The translations under genes were made by a program, and so were the position numbers. Below the pieces are notes generated by a model, which made no database searches, had not been told where the DNA came from, and saw nothing but the letters and a program-made list of their open reading frames with translations. Positions 1-7,332 of a stretch of DNA of 64,000 nucleotides are shown one piece after another (position 1 is the stretch's first letter; each line of letters starts with the position of its first letter). The DNA comes from Acinetobacter haemolyticus (GTDB lineage Bacteria > Pseudomonadota > Gammaproteobacteria > Pseudomonadales > Moraxellaceae): contig NZ_OVCN01000008.1 of NCBI RefSeq assembly GCF_900406815.1, positions 94,624-158,623 of the forward strand, given 5' to 3'.

Positions 1-491
1 CATATGTCAATACCAATCCAACAGCGGCACAGTTAGCTGAAATGACAATTTTAGCTGCAGAAGAAGTACGCCGTTTTGGTATTACACCACGTGTTGCTCT
101 ACTTTCTCATTCAAGTTTTGGTAGTGACCAGCACGATGCAAGCGCTCAGAAAATGCGTGAAGTTTATCGTTTACTCACAGAGCAAGCCCCTGATTTAGAA
201 GTTGAAGGTGAAATGCACGGTGATGCAGCGCTTGACGAAAATATCCGTCATTTTGCATTCCCTAACTCACGCTACAAAGGTTCAGCGAATTTGTTAATTA
301 TGCCGAATTTAGATGCTGCAAACATTTCATTTAATTTGTTAAAAGCAACTTCTGGCAATAATGTAACAATTGGTCCAATTTTGTTAGGTGCTGCTAAACC
401 AGTTCATATTTTGACACCGACTGCAACGACCCGTCGTCTGATCAATATGACAGCGTTAAGTGTTGCAGAGATTCAACAAAGTCAAAACTAA
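1..491 (+). CDS. maeB: NADP-dependent malic enzyme, C-terminal end (partial)
   Basis: The reading frame is open from base 3 and its 5' part lies outside the window. The visible residues match the end of the phosphotransacetylase-like domain that is fused to malic enzyme in the long MaeB form, with the stretches LLSHSSFGS and LLIMPNLDAAN. MaeB decarboxylates malate to pyruvate and makes NADPH; the fused domain is regulatory in that family. The gene ends in TAA at 489-491 and is followed by a hairpin with a T-run. A stand-alone Pta cannot be fully excluded without the upstream sequence, but the fragment fits MaeB better. Confidence 0.8.
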   Translation, partial: YVNTNPTAAQLAEMTILAAEEVRRFGITPRVALLSHSSFGSDQHDASAQKMREVYRLLTEQAPDLEVEGEMHGDAALDENIRHFAFPNSRYKGSANLLIMPNLDAANISFNLLKATSGNNVTIGPILLGAAKPVHILTPTATTRRLINMTALSVAEIQQSQN

Positions 492-536
492 TCCTTAAGT
501 GAAGCTTGCCTAGAAAAGCTTGTCTTGAGACTTGAG

Positions 537-583
537 AAAACCTCCATTCTGTAGCATGATTATGTGAAGAATAGAGGTTTTTT
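537..583 (+). terminator. Terminator-like hairpin after maeB that contains the cca ribosome-binding site
   Basis: The left arm at 537-550 (AAAACCTC, one mismatch, ATTCT) pairs with the right arm at 568-581 (AGAAT, mismatch, GAGGTTTT), and a six-T run covers 578-583. The right arm includes AGAGG at 573-577, which is the only good Shine-Dalgarno for the cca ATG at 585. Confidence 0.7.
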
Positions 584-584
584 C

Positions 585-1811
585 ATGCAAGTTTATTTAG
601 TAGGCGGTGCAGTTCGAGATCATTTACTTGGGCACCCCTATCACGAAAAAGATTATGTTGTGGTTGGGGCAACACCCGATCAATTACTCGCTGAGGGTTA
701 TCAACCCGTTGGTAAAGATTTTCCTGTATTCCTACATCCTAAAACAAAAGAAGAATATGCACTTGCCCGCACCGAAAGAAAATCAGGCGTTGGCTATCAC
801 GGCTTTCAATTTTTTACTGATACAAACGTTCGCCTAGAAGAAGATTTAATTCGTCGTGACCTAACAATTAATGCCATGGCGATGGATGCGGATGGTCAAG
901 TCTATGACCCCTATGGTGGTCAAAAAGACTTAGAGCAAAAAACTCTTCGCCATGTTTCGGATGCATTTACCGAAGATCCTTTACGTGTACTGCGTGTTGC
1001 CCGATTTGCTGCCCGTTATGCATCTTATGGATTTGTCGTTGCAGAGGAAACATTAGCGTTAATGCGTAAGATAGCAGAATCTGGTGAGTTAAATGAGTTA
1101 ACGCCTGAACGTGTCTGGAAAGAAACAGCGCGAGCATTAATGGAAGACCATGCAGATGTATACTTCCAGATTCTTAGAGACTGTAACGCTTTAAAAATCT
1201 TATTTCCGGAAATTGATGCTCTTTTTGGCGTTCCGCAACGACCTGAATACCATCCCGAAATCGATTGTGGTATTCATACATTAATGGCGCTTCAGCAAGC
1301 TTGTAAAGCAGAGTATGCTTTAGATGTGCGATTTGCCGTCCTTGTACATGACTTAGGTAAAGCACTCACACCGCCTGAGGAACTTCCTAGACATGTGATG
1401 CATGAGGAACGCGGTATACAACCTGTCACAACACTATGTGACCGATTGAAAGTGCCAACACAACTCAAAAATCTTGCATTAACCGTATGTAAAGAACACT
1501 TAAAATGTCATCAAGTAAAAATCTTAAAACCGGGTACTCTGTGGCGTTTCTTGCAACGTTTAGATGTATTACGTCGTCCCGAAAAGGTTAAAGCATTTGT
1601 TCAAGCGTGTGAGTGTGATGCTAAAGGTCGTTTAGGTATGGAAGATCGAGCTTATCCACAAGCCCAATATATTTTAAATGCGATGGAAATCGTTAGAAAT
1701 ATCCGTGCTCAAGACCTACCAGAACACATTACAGGTCCAGAAATTGGTGAAATGTTAATTCAATATAGAATTGAAGCATTGGCAAAATTTAAAGAGCAGT
1801 ACGGCGAATAA
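585..1811 (+). CDS. cca: Multifunctional CCA tRNA nucleotidyltransferase
   Basis: Adds or repairs the 3' CCA of tRNA. The N-terminal nucleotidyltransferase head has YLVGGAVRD and the metal-binding EKDYVVVG. The RRDLTINAMA motif follows, and an HD-type segment (VLVHDLGK) marks the class with a phosphohydrolase domain, as in E. coli. The length of 408 residues is normal for that class. An earlier GTG at 564 is in frame, but the protein family begins at MQVYLVGG and AGAGG lies seven bases before the ATG at 585, so 585 is the start. The site sits in a hairpin that also looks like the maeB terminator. A promoter inside the hairpin (TTGAGA at 532, CATGAT at 555, 17-base spacer) would free the site; that part is inference. 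Confidence 0.95.
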   Translation: MQVYLVGGAVRDHLLGHPYHEKDYVVVGATPDQLLAEGYQPVGKDFPVFLHPKTKEEYALARTERKSGVGYHGFQFFTDTNVRLEEDLIRRDLTINAMAMDADGQVYDPYGGQKDLEQKTLRHVSDAFTEDPLRVLRVARFAARYASYGFVVAEETLALMRKIAESGELNELTPERVWKETARALMEDHADVYFQILRDCNALKILFPEIDALFGVPQRPEYHPEIDCGIHTLMALQQACKAEYALDVRFAVLVHDLGKALTPPEELPRHVMHEERGIQPVTTLCDRLKVPTQLKNLALTVCKEHLKCHQVKILKPGTLWRFLQRLDVLRRPEKVKAFVQACECDAKGRLGMEDRAYPQAQYILNAMEIVRNIRAQDLPEHITGPEIGEMLIQYRIEALAKFKEQYGE

Positions 1812-1881
1812 ACCTATTTGACACCCCACCCTCACATGATCCTACTATTCAAGCTTTATACTGGATCGCTTAAATAGTTCA

Positions 1882-1931
1882 TATCAGCTCTTTCGTATTT
1901 CTTGTTGCATAAAAAATATAAAGAGCTGATA
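1882..1931. repeat. 12-bp perfect inverted repeat between convergent genes
   Basis: TATCAGCTCTTT at 1882-1893 is repeated inverted at 1920-1931 with a 26-base AT-rich spacer. It lies between the convergent 3' ends of cca and the minus-strand secreted protein. It may act as a weak two-way terminator, although the loop is long and no clean T-run follows. Confidence 0.6.
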
Positions 1932-1941
1932 AACATCTCTA

Positions 1942-2568
1942 TTATTTCGTCAATAATACAGGATCTTCAATATTATAGCCCGTTTCAAAAGGAATACCGA
2001 GATATTCAACGGTTGCAAGTATATTTTTACTATGAGGCACTTTATATACTTTCGCTATATTTAACTCTTTCTTATAGCTAACAGCTGTTTGCGGCTTACT
2101 TTTTAGACCAAGACTTTTAACCTGATATTGGTACGACCATTTATCAATAGGTACTTGAGGATCATACCATGCCTTTGCTGTTCCTTTTTTAATAGACAAT
2201 AACTGGATATGAGCCTTACGCTTAGGTATTGGTTCAAGAGGCAATAAACGCTTCTGAATTTTTGCAATTTCTATATCAAATTTCGTACTGTACTGATCGT
2301 AATCAATTAATTTAGTTTTAGGGTTAATATAAAGTGAATTCACTTGGATCAGCTTAGTCGGATTGGCACTATTTAATTGATAATAATAAAGTTGAGGTAA
2401 ACGTCCCCGCCCATCTTCAAAATGTCGCATGAGATAAATTTTTTGAGCTTTACGATCTAATCCTAGAACTTCAATATGTTGTGGTCCACCCACCGTGGCA
2501 TAAACTGGCAAAGATAAACATGACAAAAAAATTGTACTGAGAAGAATTTTTGGCATAGGCATGGACAT
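1942..2568 (-). CDS. Secreted protein of unknown function
   Basis: A 208-residue protein that I do not recognise. It begins with a typical cleavable signal peptide (KILLSTIFLSCLSLPVYA, cleavage after AYA-like VYA), so it is probably periplasmic or exported. The mature part is basic and rich in Tyr, Lys and Gln, with no membrane segment and no obvious catalytic motif. The ATG at 2568 is preferred because GGAG lies six bases upstream; the frame extends a further 12 codons without a site. It stands alone between cca, which converges on it, and tsf. The function is unknown. Confidence 0.7.
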   Translation of the reverse strand: MSMPMPKILLSTIFLSCLSLPVYATVGGPQHIEVLGLDRKAQKIYLMRHFEDGRGRLPQLYYYQLNSANPTKLIQVNSLYINPKTKLIDYDQYSTKFDIEIAKIQKRLLPLEPIPKRKAHIQLLSIKKGTAKAWYDPQVPIDKWSYQYQVKSLGLKSKPQTAVSYKKELNIAKVYKVPHSKNILATVEYLGIPFETGYNIEDPVLLTK

Positions 2569-2731
2569 ATTGAACTCCAAATTAATTTTTATACTTAAAG
2601 CCACTATATTGAGTTTTTAATGAAGAAAATGTTATTTTTTCTATTTCAAGCTTTTATTTTAATGAGACTGAAAATTTATTTTATAGCGAGTTACACCGTT
2701 CCCACACCACAATAATATATTGTTCTCCCAT

Positions 2732-2767
2732 AAAAAAACCCAGTCTAAAGTAATGACTGGGTTTTTT
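2732..2767 (-). terminator. Terminator of the rpsB-tsf operon
   Basis: AACCCAGTC at 2737-2745 pairs with GACTGGGTT at 2755-2763 around a 9-base loop. Read on the minus strand it ends in a T-run. T-rich ends are present on both strands. Confidence 0.9.
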
Positions 2768-2792
2768 ATAACTTTTACTTATTCAGTAAAAA

Positions 2793-3674
2793 TTATTGAG
2801 CAGCAGCAGCAGCTTGAGCAGCAGCAACTTCATCAGCAAAGCTCATTTCAGCTTTCTTCTCAATACCTTCACCTACTTCGAAGCGAGTGAATTGAGCAAC
2901 AACTGTACCAGTCGCTTTTAATACATCAGCAACTTTCTTGTCGTTATCAATAACATACATTTGACGATCAAGTGCTACTTCGTTCAAGTATTTCTCAACT
3001 GAACCAGTAACCATTTTCTCAACGATGTTAGCAGGCTTACCAGATTCTAAAGCTTTTGCTTCAGCAATTTCTTTCTCTTTAGCGATCAAGTCAGCTGGAA
3101 CAGCTTCAGCATTTACTGCAACTGGGTTGAACGCAGCAACGTGCATTGCAATACCTTTACCAGTATCAGCATCACCAGTGTAAGAAACTACAACACCGAT
3201 TTTTAAACCGTGCTTGTAAATAGCCAAGTTTTCGCCTTCAACGATGTGAGCACGACGTACTTGGATGTTTTCACCGATTTTTTGAACAAGTGCAACACGC
3301 GCTTCTTCAACAGTAGAACCATCTTCAAGTTTAAGTTCAGCAATTTTCGCAGCATCAGTTTCATTTGCAGCAAGTGCAGCTGTAGCCACTTTATCAGAGA
3401 AGTTTTTGAAGTTTTCGTCTTTTGCAACGAAGTCAGTTTGACAGTTAACTTCAACAAGAATTGCTTTATTACCGTTTTGAACGATTGTGATCGCACCATC
3501 AGCAGCAATGTTACCTGCTTTTTTAGCAGCTTTTGCTTGACCTGATTTACGAAGGTTATCAATCGCAAGTTCGATGTCACCGCCTGCTTCTGTTAATGCT
3601 TTTTTGCATTCCATCATTGCAAGACCAGTACGGTCACGTAATTCTTTTACCATGCTTGCAGTAATTGCAGTCAT
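2793..3674 (-). CDS. tsf: Translation elongation factor Ts
   Basis: EF-Ts is the nucleotide exchange factor for EF-Tu in the cytoplasm. The N-terminal UBA-like segment (VKELRDRTGLAMMECKKAL) and the TDFVAK motif near residue 80, which contacts EF-Tu, are both present. The length of 293 residues is slightly above the E. coli protein, and the C-terminus is Ala-rich. The gene follows rpsB in the same direction, as is usual. The ATG at 3674 has GGAG a few bases upstream. A hairpin sits in the gap after rpsB and a strong terminator follows the gene. Confidence 0.98.
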   Translation of the reverse strand: MTAITASMVKELRDRTGLAMMECKKALTEAGGDIELAIDNLRKSGQAKAAKKAGNIAADGAITIVQNGNKAILVEVNCQTDFVAKDENFKNFSDKVATAALAANETDAAKIAELKLEDGSTVEEARVALVQKIGENIQVRRAHIVEGENLAIYKHGLKIGVVVSYTGDADTGKGIAMHVAAFNPVAVNAEAVPADLIAKEKEIAEAKALESGKPANIVEKMVTGSVEKYLNEVALDRQMYVIDNDKKVADVLKATGTVVAQFTRFEVGEGIEKKAEMSFADEVAAAQAAAAAQ

Positions 3675-3715
3675 GTTGATCTCCTAAAATCGGTAGAATA
3701 TAAATCTGTTCAACA

Positions 3716-3747
3716 AAAACGGCCCAAAGGTTTCTCTGGGCCGTTTT
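3716..3747 (-). terminator. Intercistronic hairpin between rpsB and tsf
   Basis: AAAACGGCCCA at 3716-3726 pairs perfectly with TGGGCCGTTTT at 3737-3747 around a 10-base loop, and the minus-strand transcript has a T-run after it. It can act as a partial terminator or as an mRNA-stabilising structure that lowers tsf relative to rpsB. Confidence 0.8.
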
Positions 3748-3813
3748 GCTTTCTCGACGCTCAATTTGTCATCATTTTAAATCACAAAAATGACAAGCTT
3801 GCGTCAAAACGCA

Positions 3814-4566
3814 TTAAGCCTCAGGAGCTTCTTTAGCAGCTTCTTCGCCTTTCGCTTGTGCATTCGCTTGTGATTGAGCGTATTCTTTACCAGCAAGAAT
3901 CGCATCAGCCATAGCTGAAGCATACAAAGTTACTGCACGGATCGCATCATCGTTACCCGGAATAACGTAATCAACGTTGTCTGGGTTAGAGTTTGTATCA
4001 ACGATACCGATTACAGGAATACCTAAGTTTTTAGCTTCTTTAATTGCAATCGCTTCATGATCAACGTCGATTACAAATAATGCGTCAGGTAAACCACCCA
4101 TGTTTTTAACGCCGCCTAAAGCACGTTCAAGTTTTTCCATCTCACGAGTACGTTCTAAAGCTTCACGTTTAGTAAGCTTAGCAAAAGTACCGTCTTGAGA
4201 TTGAGTTTGAAGATCTTTTAAACGGTTGATAGATTGGCGAAGTGTTTTCCAGTTCGTCAACATACCACCTAACCAACGGTGATCTACATATGGTTGACCA
4301 GCGCGTTGAGCTTGTTCACGGATGATGTTAGAAGCAGCACGTTTCGTACCAACGAATAATACTTTGTTCTTTTTGCTCGCCAAGTTGTTAACAAAGTTCA
4401 AAGCATCATTTAACGCAGGAACAGTGTGCTCAAGGTTGATGATGTGAATTTTGTTACGCGCGCCAAAAATGTATTGACGCATTTTTGGGTTCCAGAAACG
4501 AGTTTGGTGACCAAAGTGTGCGCCTGCTTGAAGAAGGTCGCGCATGCTTACGTTGTAATCTGCCAT
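3814..4566 (-). CDS. rpsB: 30S ribosomal protein S2
   Basis: Ribosomal protein uS2 of the small subunit. The 250-residue product starts [20 protein letters not shown], the universal S2 N-terminus, so the start is at 4566 and not at the in-frame codon 17 codons earlier. Conserved S2 segments such as [13 protein letters not shown] and the [11 protein letters not shown] region are seen. The C-terminal tail is rich in Ala and Glu. It is first in the rpsB-tsf operon and divergent from map. The roughly 185-base leader is structured, as expected for S2 autoregulation. Confidence 0.98.
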   Translation of the reverse strand: MADYNVSMRDLLQAGAHFGHQTRFWNPKMRQYIFGARNKIHIINLEHTVPALNDALNFVNNLASKKNKVLFVGTKRAASNIIREQAQRAGQPYVDHRWLGGMLTNWKTLRQSINRLKDLQTQSQDGTFAKLTKREALERTREMEKLERALGGVKNMGGLPDALFVIDVDHEAIAIKEAKNLGIPVIGIVDTNSNPDNVDYVIPGNDDAIRAVTLYASAMADAILAGKEYAQSQANAQAKGEEAAKEAPEA

Positions 4567-4602
4567 TTTCTTTACCTTAAAGTTTGGGTTAGGCCTCCAT
4601 AT

Positions 4603-4661
4603 ATCCGCATTCTCCACCTATTGCTAGGCACCCAGAGTAATGTGACGATATATGTGCGGAT
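4603..4661 (-). ncRNA. Structured rpsB leader (S2 leader / t44-like)
   Basis: On the minus strand the transcript leader before rpsB has long-range arms: ATCCGCA at 4603-4609 pairs with TGCGGAT at 4655-4661 around a 45-base apical region that can fold further. A structured element in this place is known upstream of rpsB in Gammaproteobacteria (t44 / S2 leader), where S2 represses its own operon. Assignment to that family here rests on position and fold only. Confidence 0.55.
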
Positions 4662-4757
4662 TTTTTACGACTATTTATTATCAAACAATTCCGCAAAAGC
4701 CTCCAATAAAAATAAAGAAGATTTATCACGAAAAGCATTTGATAAAATAGGCGGCTA

Positions 4758-4787
4758 TTTATACCATAGACACTTGCAAATTACCAA
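4758..4787 (-). promoter_or_regulatory. Probable rpsB promoter
   Basis: On the minus strand, TTGGTA (4787-4782) and TATAAA (4763-4758) are separated by 18 bases, placing the start near 4751 and giving a long leader. The map gene starts just 15 bases beyond the -35 box on the other strand. Confidence 0.5.
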
Positions 4788-4802
4788 AAGTTTTTAGAGA
4801 TC

Positions 4803-5627
4803 ATGAATACAACTTATACAGCTCCTCGTCGATTAATTAAAACACCTGAAGAAATTGAAAAGATGCGTGTTGCAGGGAAATTGGCTGCTGAAGTTTTAGA
4901 CATGATTAAACCGCATATCAAAGCGGGTGTAAGTACGCTAGAACTCGATACAATCTGCCGCAATCACATTGAAAATGTACAAGATGCTATTCCCGCTTGT
5001 GTTGGCTATGGAGCGGCACCAGGTCGACCTGCCTTTCAGCATTCAATTTGTACATCTGTAAACCATGTGGTTTGTCATGGTATTCCATCTGAAAATAAAA
5101 TTTTAAAGAACGGTGACATTCTAAATATTGACGTCACTGTTATTAAAGATGGTTATCATGGCGATACGAATATGATGTATATCGTTGGCGGTGAAACGTC
5201 TATTTTGGCAAATCGCTTGTGTTCAGTTGCTCAGGAAGCCATGTATCGTGGTATGGCCACAGTCAGAGATGGTTCATACCTTGGTGATGTGGGGCATGCG
5301 ATTCAGCAATATGTTGAGTCTGAACGTTTCAGTGTGGTACGTGAATATTGCGGTCATGGGATTGGTAATGTCTTCCACGATGAACCTCAAGTTTTACACT
5401 ATGGGCAAAAAGGCACAGGAATGCGTTTGGAAGCTGGCATGACCTTTACTATTGAACCAATGGTAAATGCAGGTGTTTGGCAAACTAAACTTTTAGGTGA
5501 CAAGTGGACAGTCGTCACTAAAGATCATAAATTGTCAGCTCAATATGAACACACGATTTTAGTGACGCAAACAGGAATTGAGGTATTAACGGCCCGTCCA
5601 GAAGAAGATCTTTCACGTTTTCAATAA
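4803..5627 (+). CDS. map: Methionine aminopeptidase, type I
   Basis: Removes the N-terminal methionine from new proteins. The five metal ligands of the family are in place at D110, D121, H185, E218 and E249, and the catalytic His is H92 (CHGIP). Spacing between them matches the E. coli enzyme. The length of 274 residues is slightly long because of a short N-terminal extension. The gene diverges from rpsB, the usual partner arrangement in this group of bacteria. A hairpin with a T-run follows the stop codon. Confidence 0.97.
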   Translation: MNTTYTAPRRLIKTPEEIEKMRVAGKLAAEVLDMIKPHIKAGVSTLELDTICRNHIENVQDAIPACVGYGAAPGRPAFQHSICTSVNHVVCHGIPSENKILKNGDILNIDVTVIKDGYHGDTNMMYIVGGETSILANRLCSVAQEAMYRGMATVRDGSYLGDVGHAIQQYVESERFSVVREYCGHGIGNVFHDEPQVLHYGQKGTGMRLEAGMTFTIEPMVNAGVWQTKLLGDKWTVVTKDHKLSAQYEHTILVTQTGIEVLTARPEEDLSRFQ

Positions 5628-5637
5628 CTCATTTTAA

Positions 5638-5667
5638 GGGTGAGAACAAATGTTTTCGCCCATTTTT
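5638..5667 (+). terminator. Terminator after map
   Basis: GGGTGAGAAC at 5638-5647 pairs with GTTTTCGCCC at 5652-5661 (two G-U pairs, 4-base loop) and is followed by a T-run. Confidence 0.75.
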
Positions 5668-5818
5668 AGATTAAAAATCACTCAAATTTAATTTAATTAA
5701 TACAATTTTTTTCACACTTATAACAATTATAAATTCTATCTAAACAAAGTATCCATAAAAAAGCGTTATGGTGAGCGCTAGAAAAATCCTTACAAACTTT
5801 AGGACATGGAGTCCCAAA

Positions 5819-6940
5819 ATGATGAAGAAATCATTTGCATGCCTGATTGCAACAGGTTTATGTACCCTTCCTACACTCACTTTTGCCGATTCACCTTATT
5901 TTAGCCTGAAAGATGGAGATGGGTTTAAACGGTTTTCTGTTTCGGCGGGCTGGTTACATGCCATGCCCCAAGGTTCGGCAAATCCAATTAATATCAATAC
6001 CAGTGTTGCTGAAGGTACACAATCAAAAGTAGGAGATGTATCCACTACTGCTGTGTTAGATGCAATTGATCAAAGTAAAGCTTCAGGAAAATTTTGGCAT
6101 GGTACAATCAGCCTTCTTGATAAATTTACAGATACTCTTCCCTCATCACTTGCTGGTACAGCTGAAATTAATGGTCTTTCAAATTGGCAAAGTCAAGGAA
6201 CTGGCTTAGAAGCTGCCGATGTTGATACTGTTGGTATAATGATGAATTATCATTTTACAGATAATCTTTCTCTTGAAGTAAAAGCAGGTATCCCCCCAAA
6301 AGTAGATATTAAGGGCAAAGGTGATATTTATGCCCCACTTTCTGGAAAAGCTACTCCATTAAAAGATGGGTCAACTATTGGGGGTATCATAGGGGATGGT
6401 ATTGCCCAAGCGGGTGGAGATATTCCTTTAAAACAAGATCTTCATATTACGGATCTTTCGCAAGGTGGCAAAGCTGCGACCGCACGCGCTTGGTTACCTG
6501 CCGTTGAGCTCCATTACCAATTTGGTAAAACAGGTGTCAATAAATTCCGTCCTTACGTTGGGGCTGGTGTAATGTATGCTTATTTCAACTCACTGAAGAT
6601 TAATCCTGCGATTGAATCAGATCTTATTGCAGCAGGTCATATGATCCAGAATATTCATGATAATAAAGCTGGTGGAGCATTAGACCGTAAAACATCTTCT
6701 GCCGATCCTGTTGTTAAACTTAAAGCAACAGATACTTTTGCGCCTATCGTAACGTTGGGTGCAACTTATGATTTCAAACCTAATTGGTTTGCTGTTGGCT
6801 CAGTTTCTTATTCGAAAATGAATAACGAAGCAAAAATTTATGTTACTGACCGCAATACAGGTAAAGAGTTGATTCGTGCAAATACTAAAATCGACATTGA
6901 TCCACTCATCACTTATGTAGGTATCGGTTACCGTTTCTAA
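5819..6940 (+). CDS. OmpW-family outer membrane protein
   Basis: A 373-residue outer-membrane beta-barrel. The signal peptide ends in LTFA before DSPYF. OmpW-like features are FRPYVGAGVMYAYF in the middle, the alternation of polar and apolar strands, and the C-terminal YVGIGYRF with a terminal Phe, the signal for BAM insertion. It is much longer than classic OmpW (about 200 residues) because of a Gly/Asp/Lys-rich insertion between strands. GGAG at 5808-5811 supports the ATG at 5819; the earlier in-frame start at 5768 lacks a site. The substrate is unknown; OmpW-type proteins carry small hydrophobic compounds. Confidence 0.75.
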   Translation: MMKKSFACLIATGLCTLPTLTFADSPYFSLKDGDGFKRFSVSAGWLHAMPQGSANPININTSVAEGTQSKVGDVSTTAVLDAIDQSKASGKFWHGTISLLDKFTDTLPSSLAGTAEINGLSNWQSQGTGLEAADVDTVGIMMNYHFTDNLSLEVKAGIPPKVDIKGKGDIYAPLSGKATPLKDGSTIGGIIGDGIAQAGGDIPLKQDLHITDLSQGGKAATARAWLPAVELHYQFGKTGVNKFRPYVGAGVMYAYFNSLKINPAIESDLIAAGHMIQNIHDNKAGGALDRKTSSADPVVKLKATDTFAPIVTLGATYDFKPNWFAVGSVSYSKMNNEAKIYVTDRNTGKELIRANTKIDIDPLITYVGIGYRF

Positions 6941-6956
6941 TTTTTTTATTGTTCTT

Positions 6957-6981
6957 AAAGCAGCTTCGGCTGCTTTTTTAT
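6957..6981 (+). terminator. Terminator after the OmpW-like gene
   Basis: AAAGCAGC, a TTCG tetraloop and GCTGCTTT, then a T-run. Confidence 0.9.
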
Positions 6982-7017
6982 TATCGCTATGTTTTAAATC
7001 ACCCTGTACAAAAAAGA

Positions 7018-7024
7018 TGCACCA
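7018..7024 (+). promoter_or_regulatory. Possible NtrC half-site
   Basis: TGCACCA equals the conserved half of NtrC enhancer sites. It lies about 190 bases before the predicted sigma-54 start of the nitrate transporter. The other half is not conserved, so this is weak. Confidence 0.3.
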
Positions 7025-7183
7025 TTTAAAAACAACTTATTCAGCCTTGTCTTACAGTTCTTATTATCCCTGCCGCTTTAAAAAATAAGAGACGCTTACA
7101 TCTAAATCCCCGAAATATAAAAATTAGAAAAATTAATTATTTAAATTAATATCTTAATTTATTCTTTTGATTAAATATTTTTA

Positions 7184-7200
7184 TTGGCACATCCCTTGCT
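7184..7200 (+). promoter_or_regulatory. Sigma-54 (-24/-12) promoter of the nitrate transporter
   Basis: TTGGCAC, five bases, TTGCT. The invariant GG (7186-7187) and GC (7198-7199) are exactly 10 bases apart, as RpoN promoters require. The expected start is near 7210. Sigma-54 control by NtrC is the normal arrangement for nitrate assimilation. Confidence 0.85.
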
Positions 7201-7216
7201 TAATTGACAATAAATA

Positions 7217-7262
7217 GAATCAATGTCGATTCAAAAATTTGTTGACGGCCAATGATGTCCGT
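7217..7262 (+). ncRNA. Two-hairpin ANTAR (NasT/NasR-type) RNA target in the leader
   Basis: Hairpin 1 is GAATC (7217-7221), loop AATGTC, GATTC (7228-7232). Hairpin 2 is ACGGCC (7245-7250), loop AATGAT, GTCCGT (7257-7262) with one mismatch. Both loops have six bases with A at position 1 and G at position 4, the known signature of RNA bound by ANTAR antiterminators. They are 12 bases apart and start a few bases after the predicted sigma-54 start. A further stem, TTTGTAAG (7272-7279) with CTTACAAA (7295-7302), follows but lacks a strong T-run. Confidence 0.8.
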
Positions 7263-7332
7263 TCTGTTCGGTTTGTAAGCCTCACCATCTCAGTCTTACA
7301 AAATAATATTTCGTTCAGTTCAGGAGAAGGCA

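Noticed and set aside
3203..3580. Leu/Lys-rich 125-codon frame in the tsf region
   Set aside because: It is a shifted reading of tsf on the same strand.
7272..7302. Stem TTTGTAAG/CTTACAAA considered as the terminator of the nitrate leader
   Set aside because: The loop has 15 bases and no T-run follows. I list it only as a possible part of the leader.
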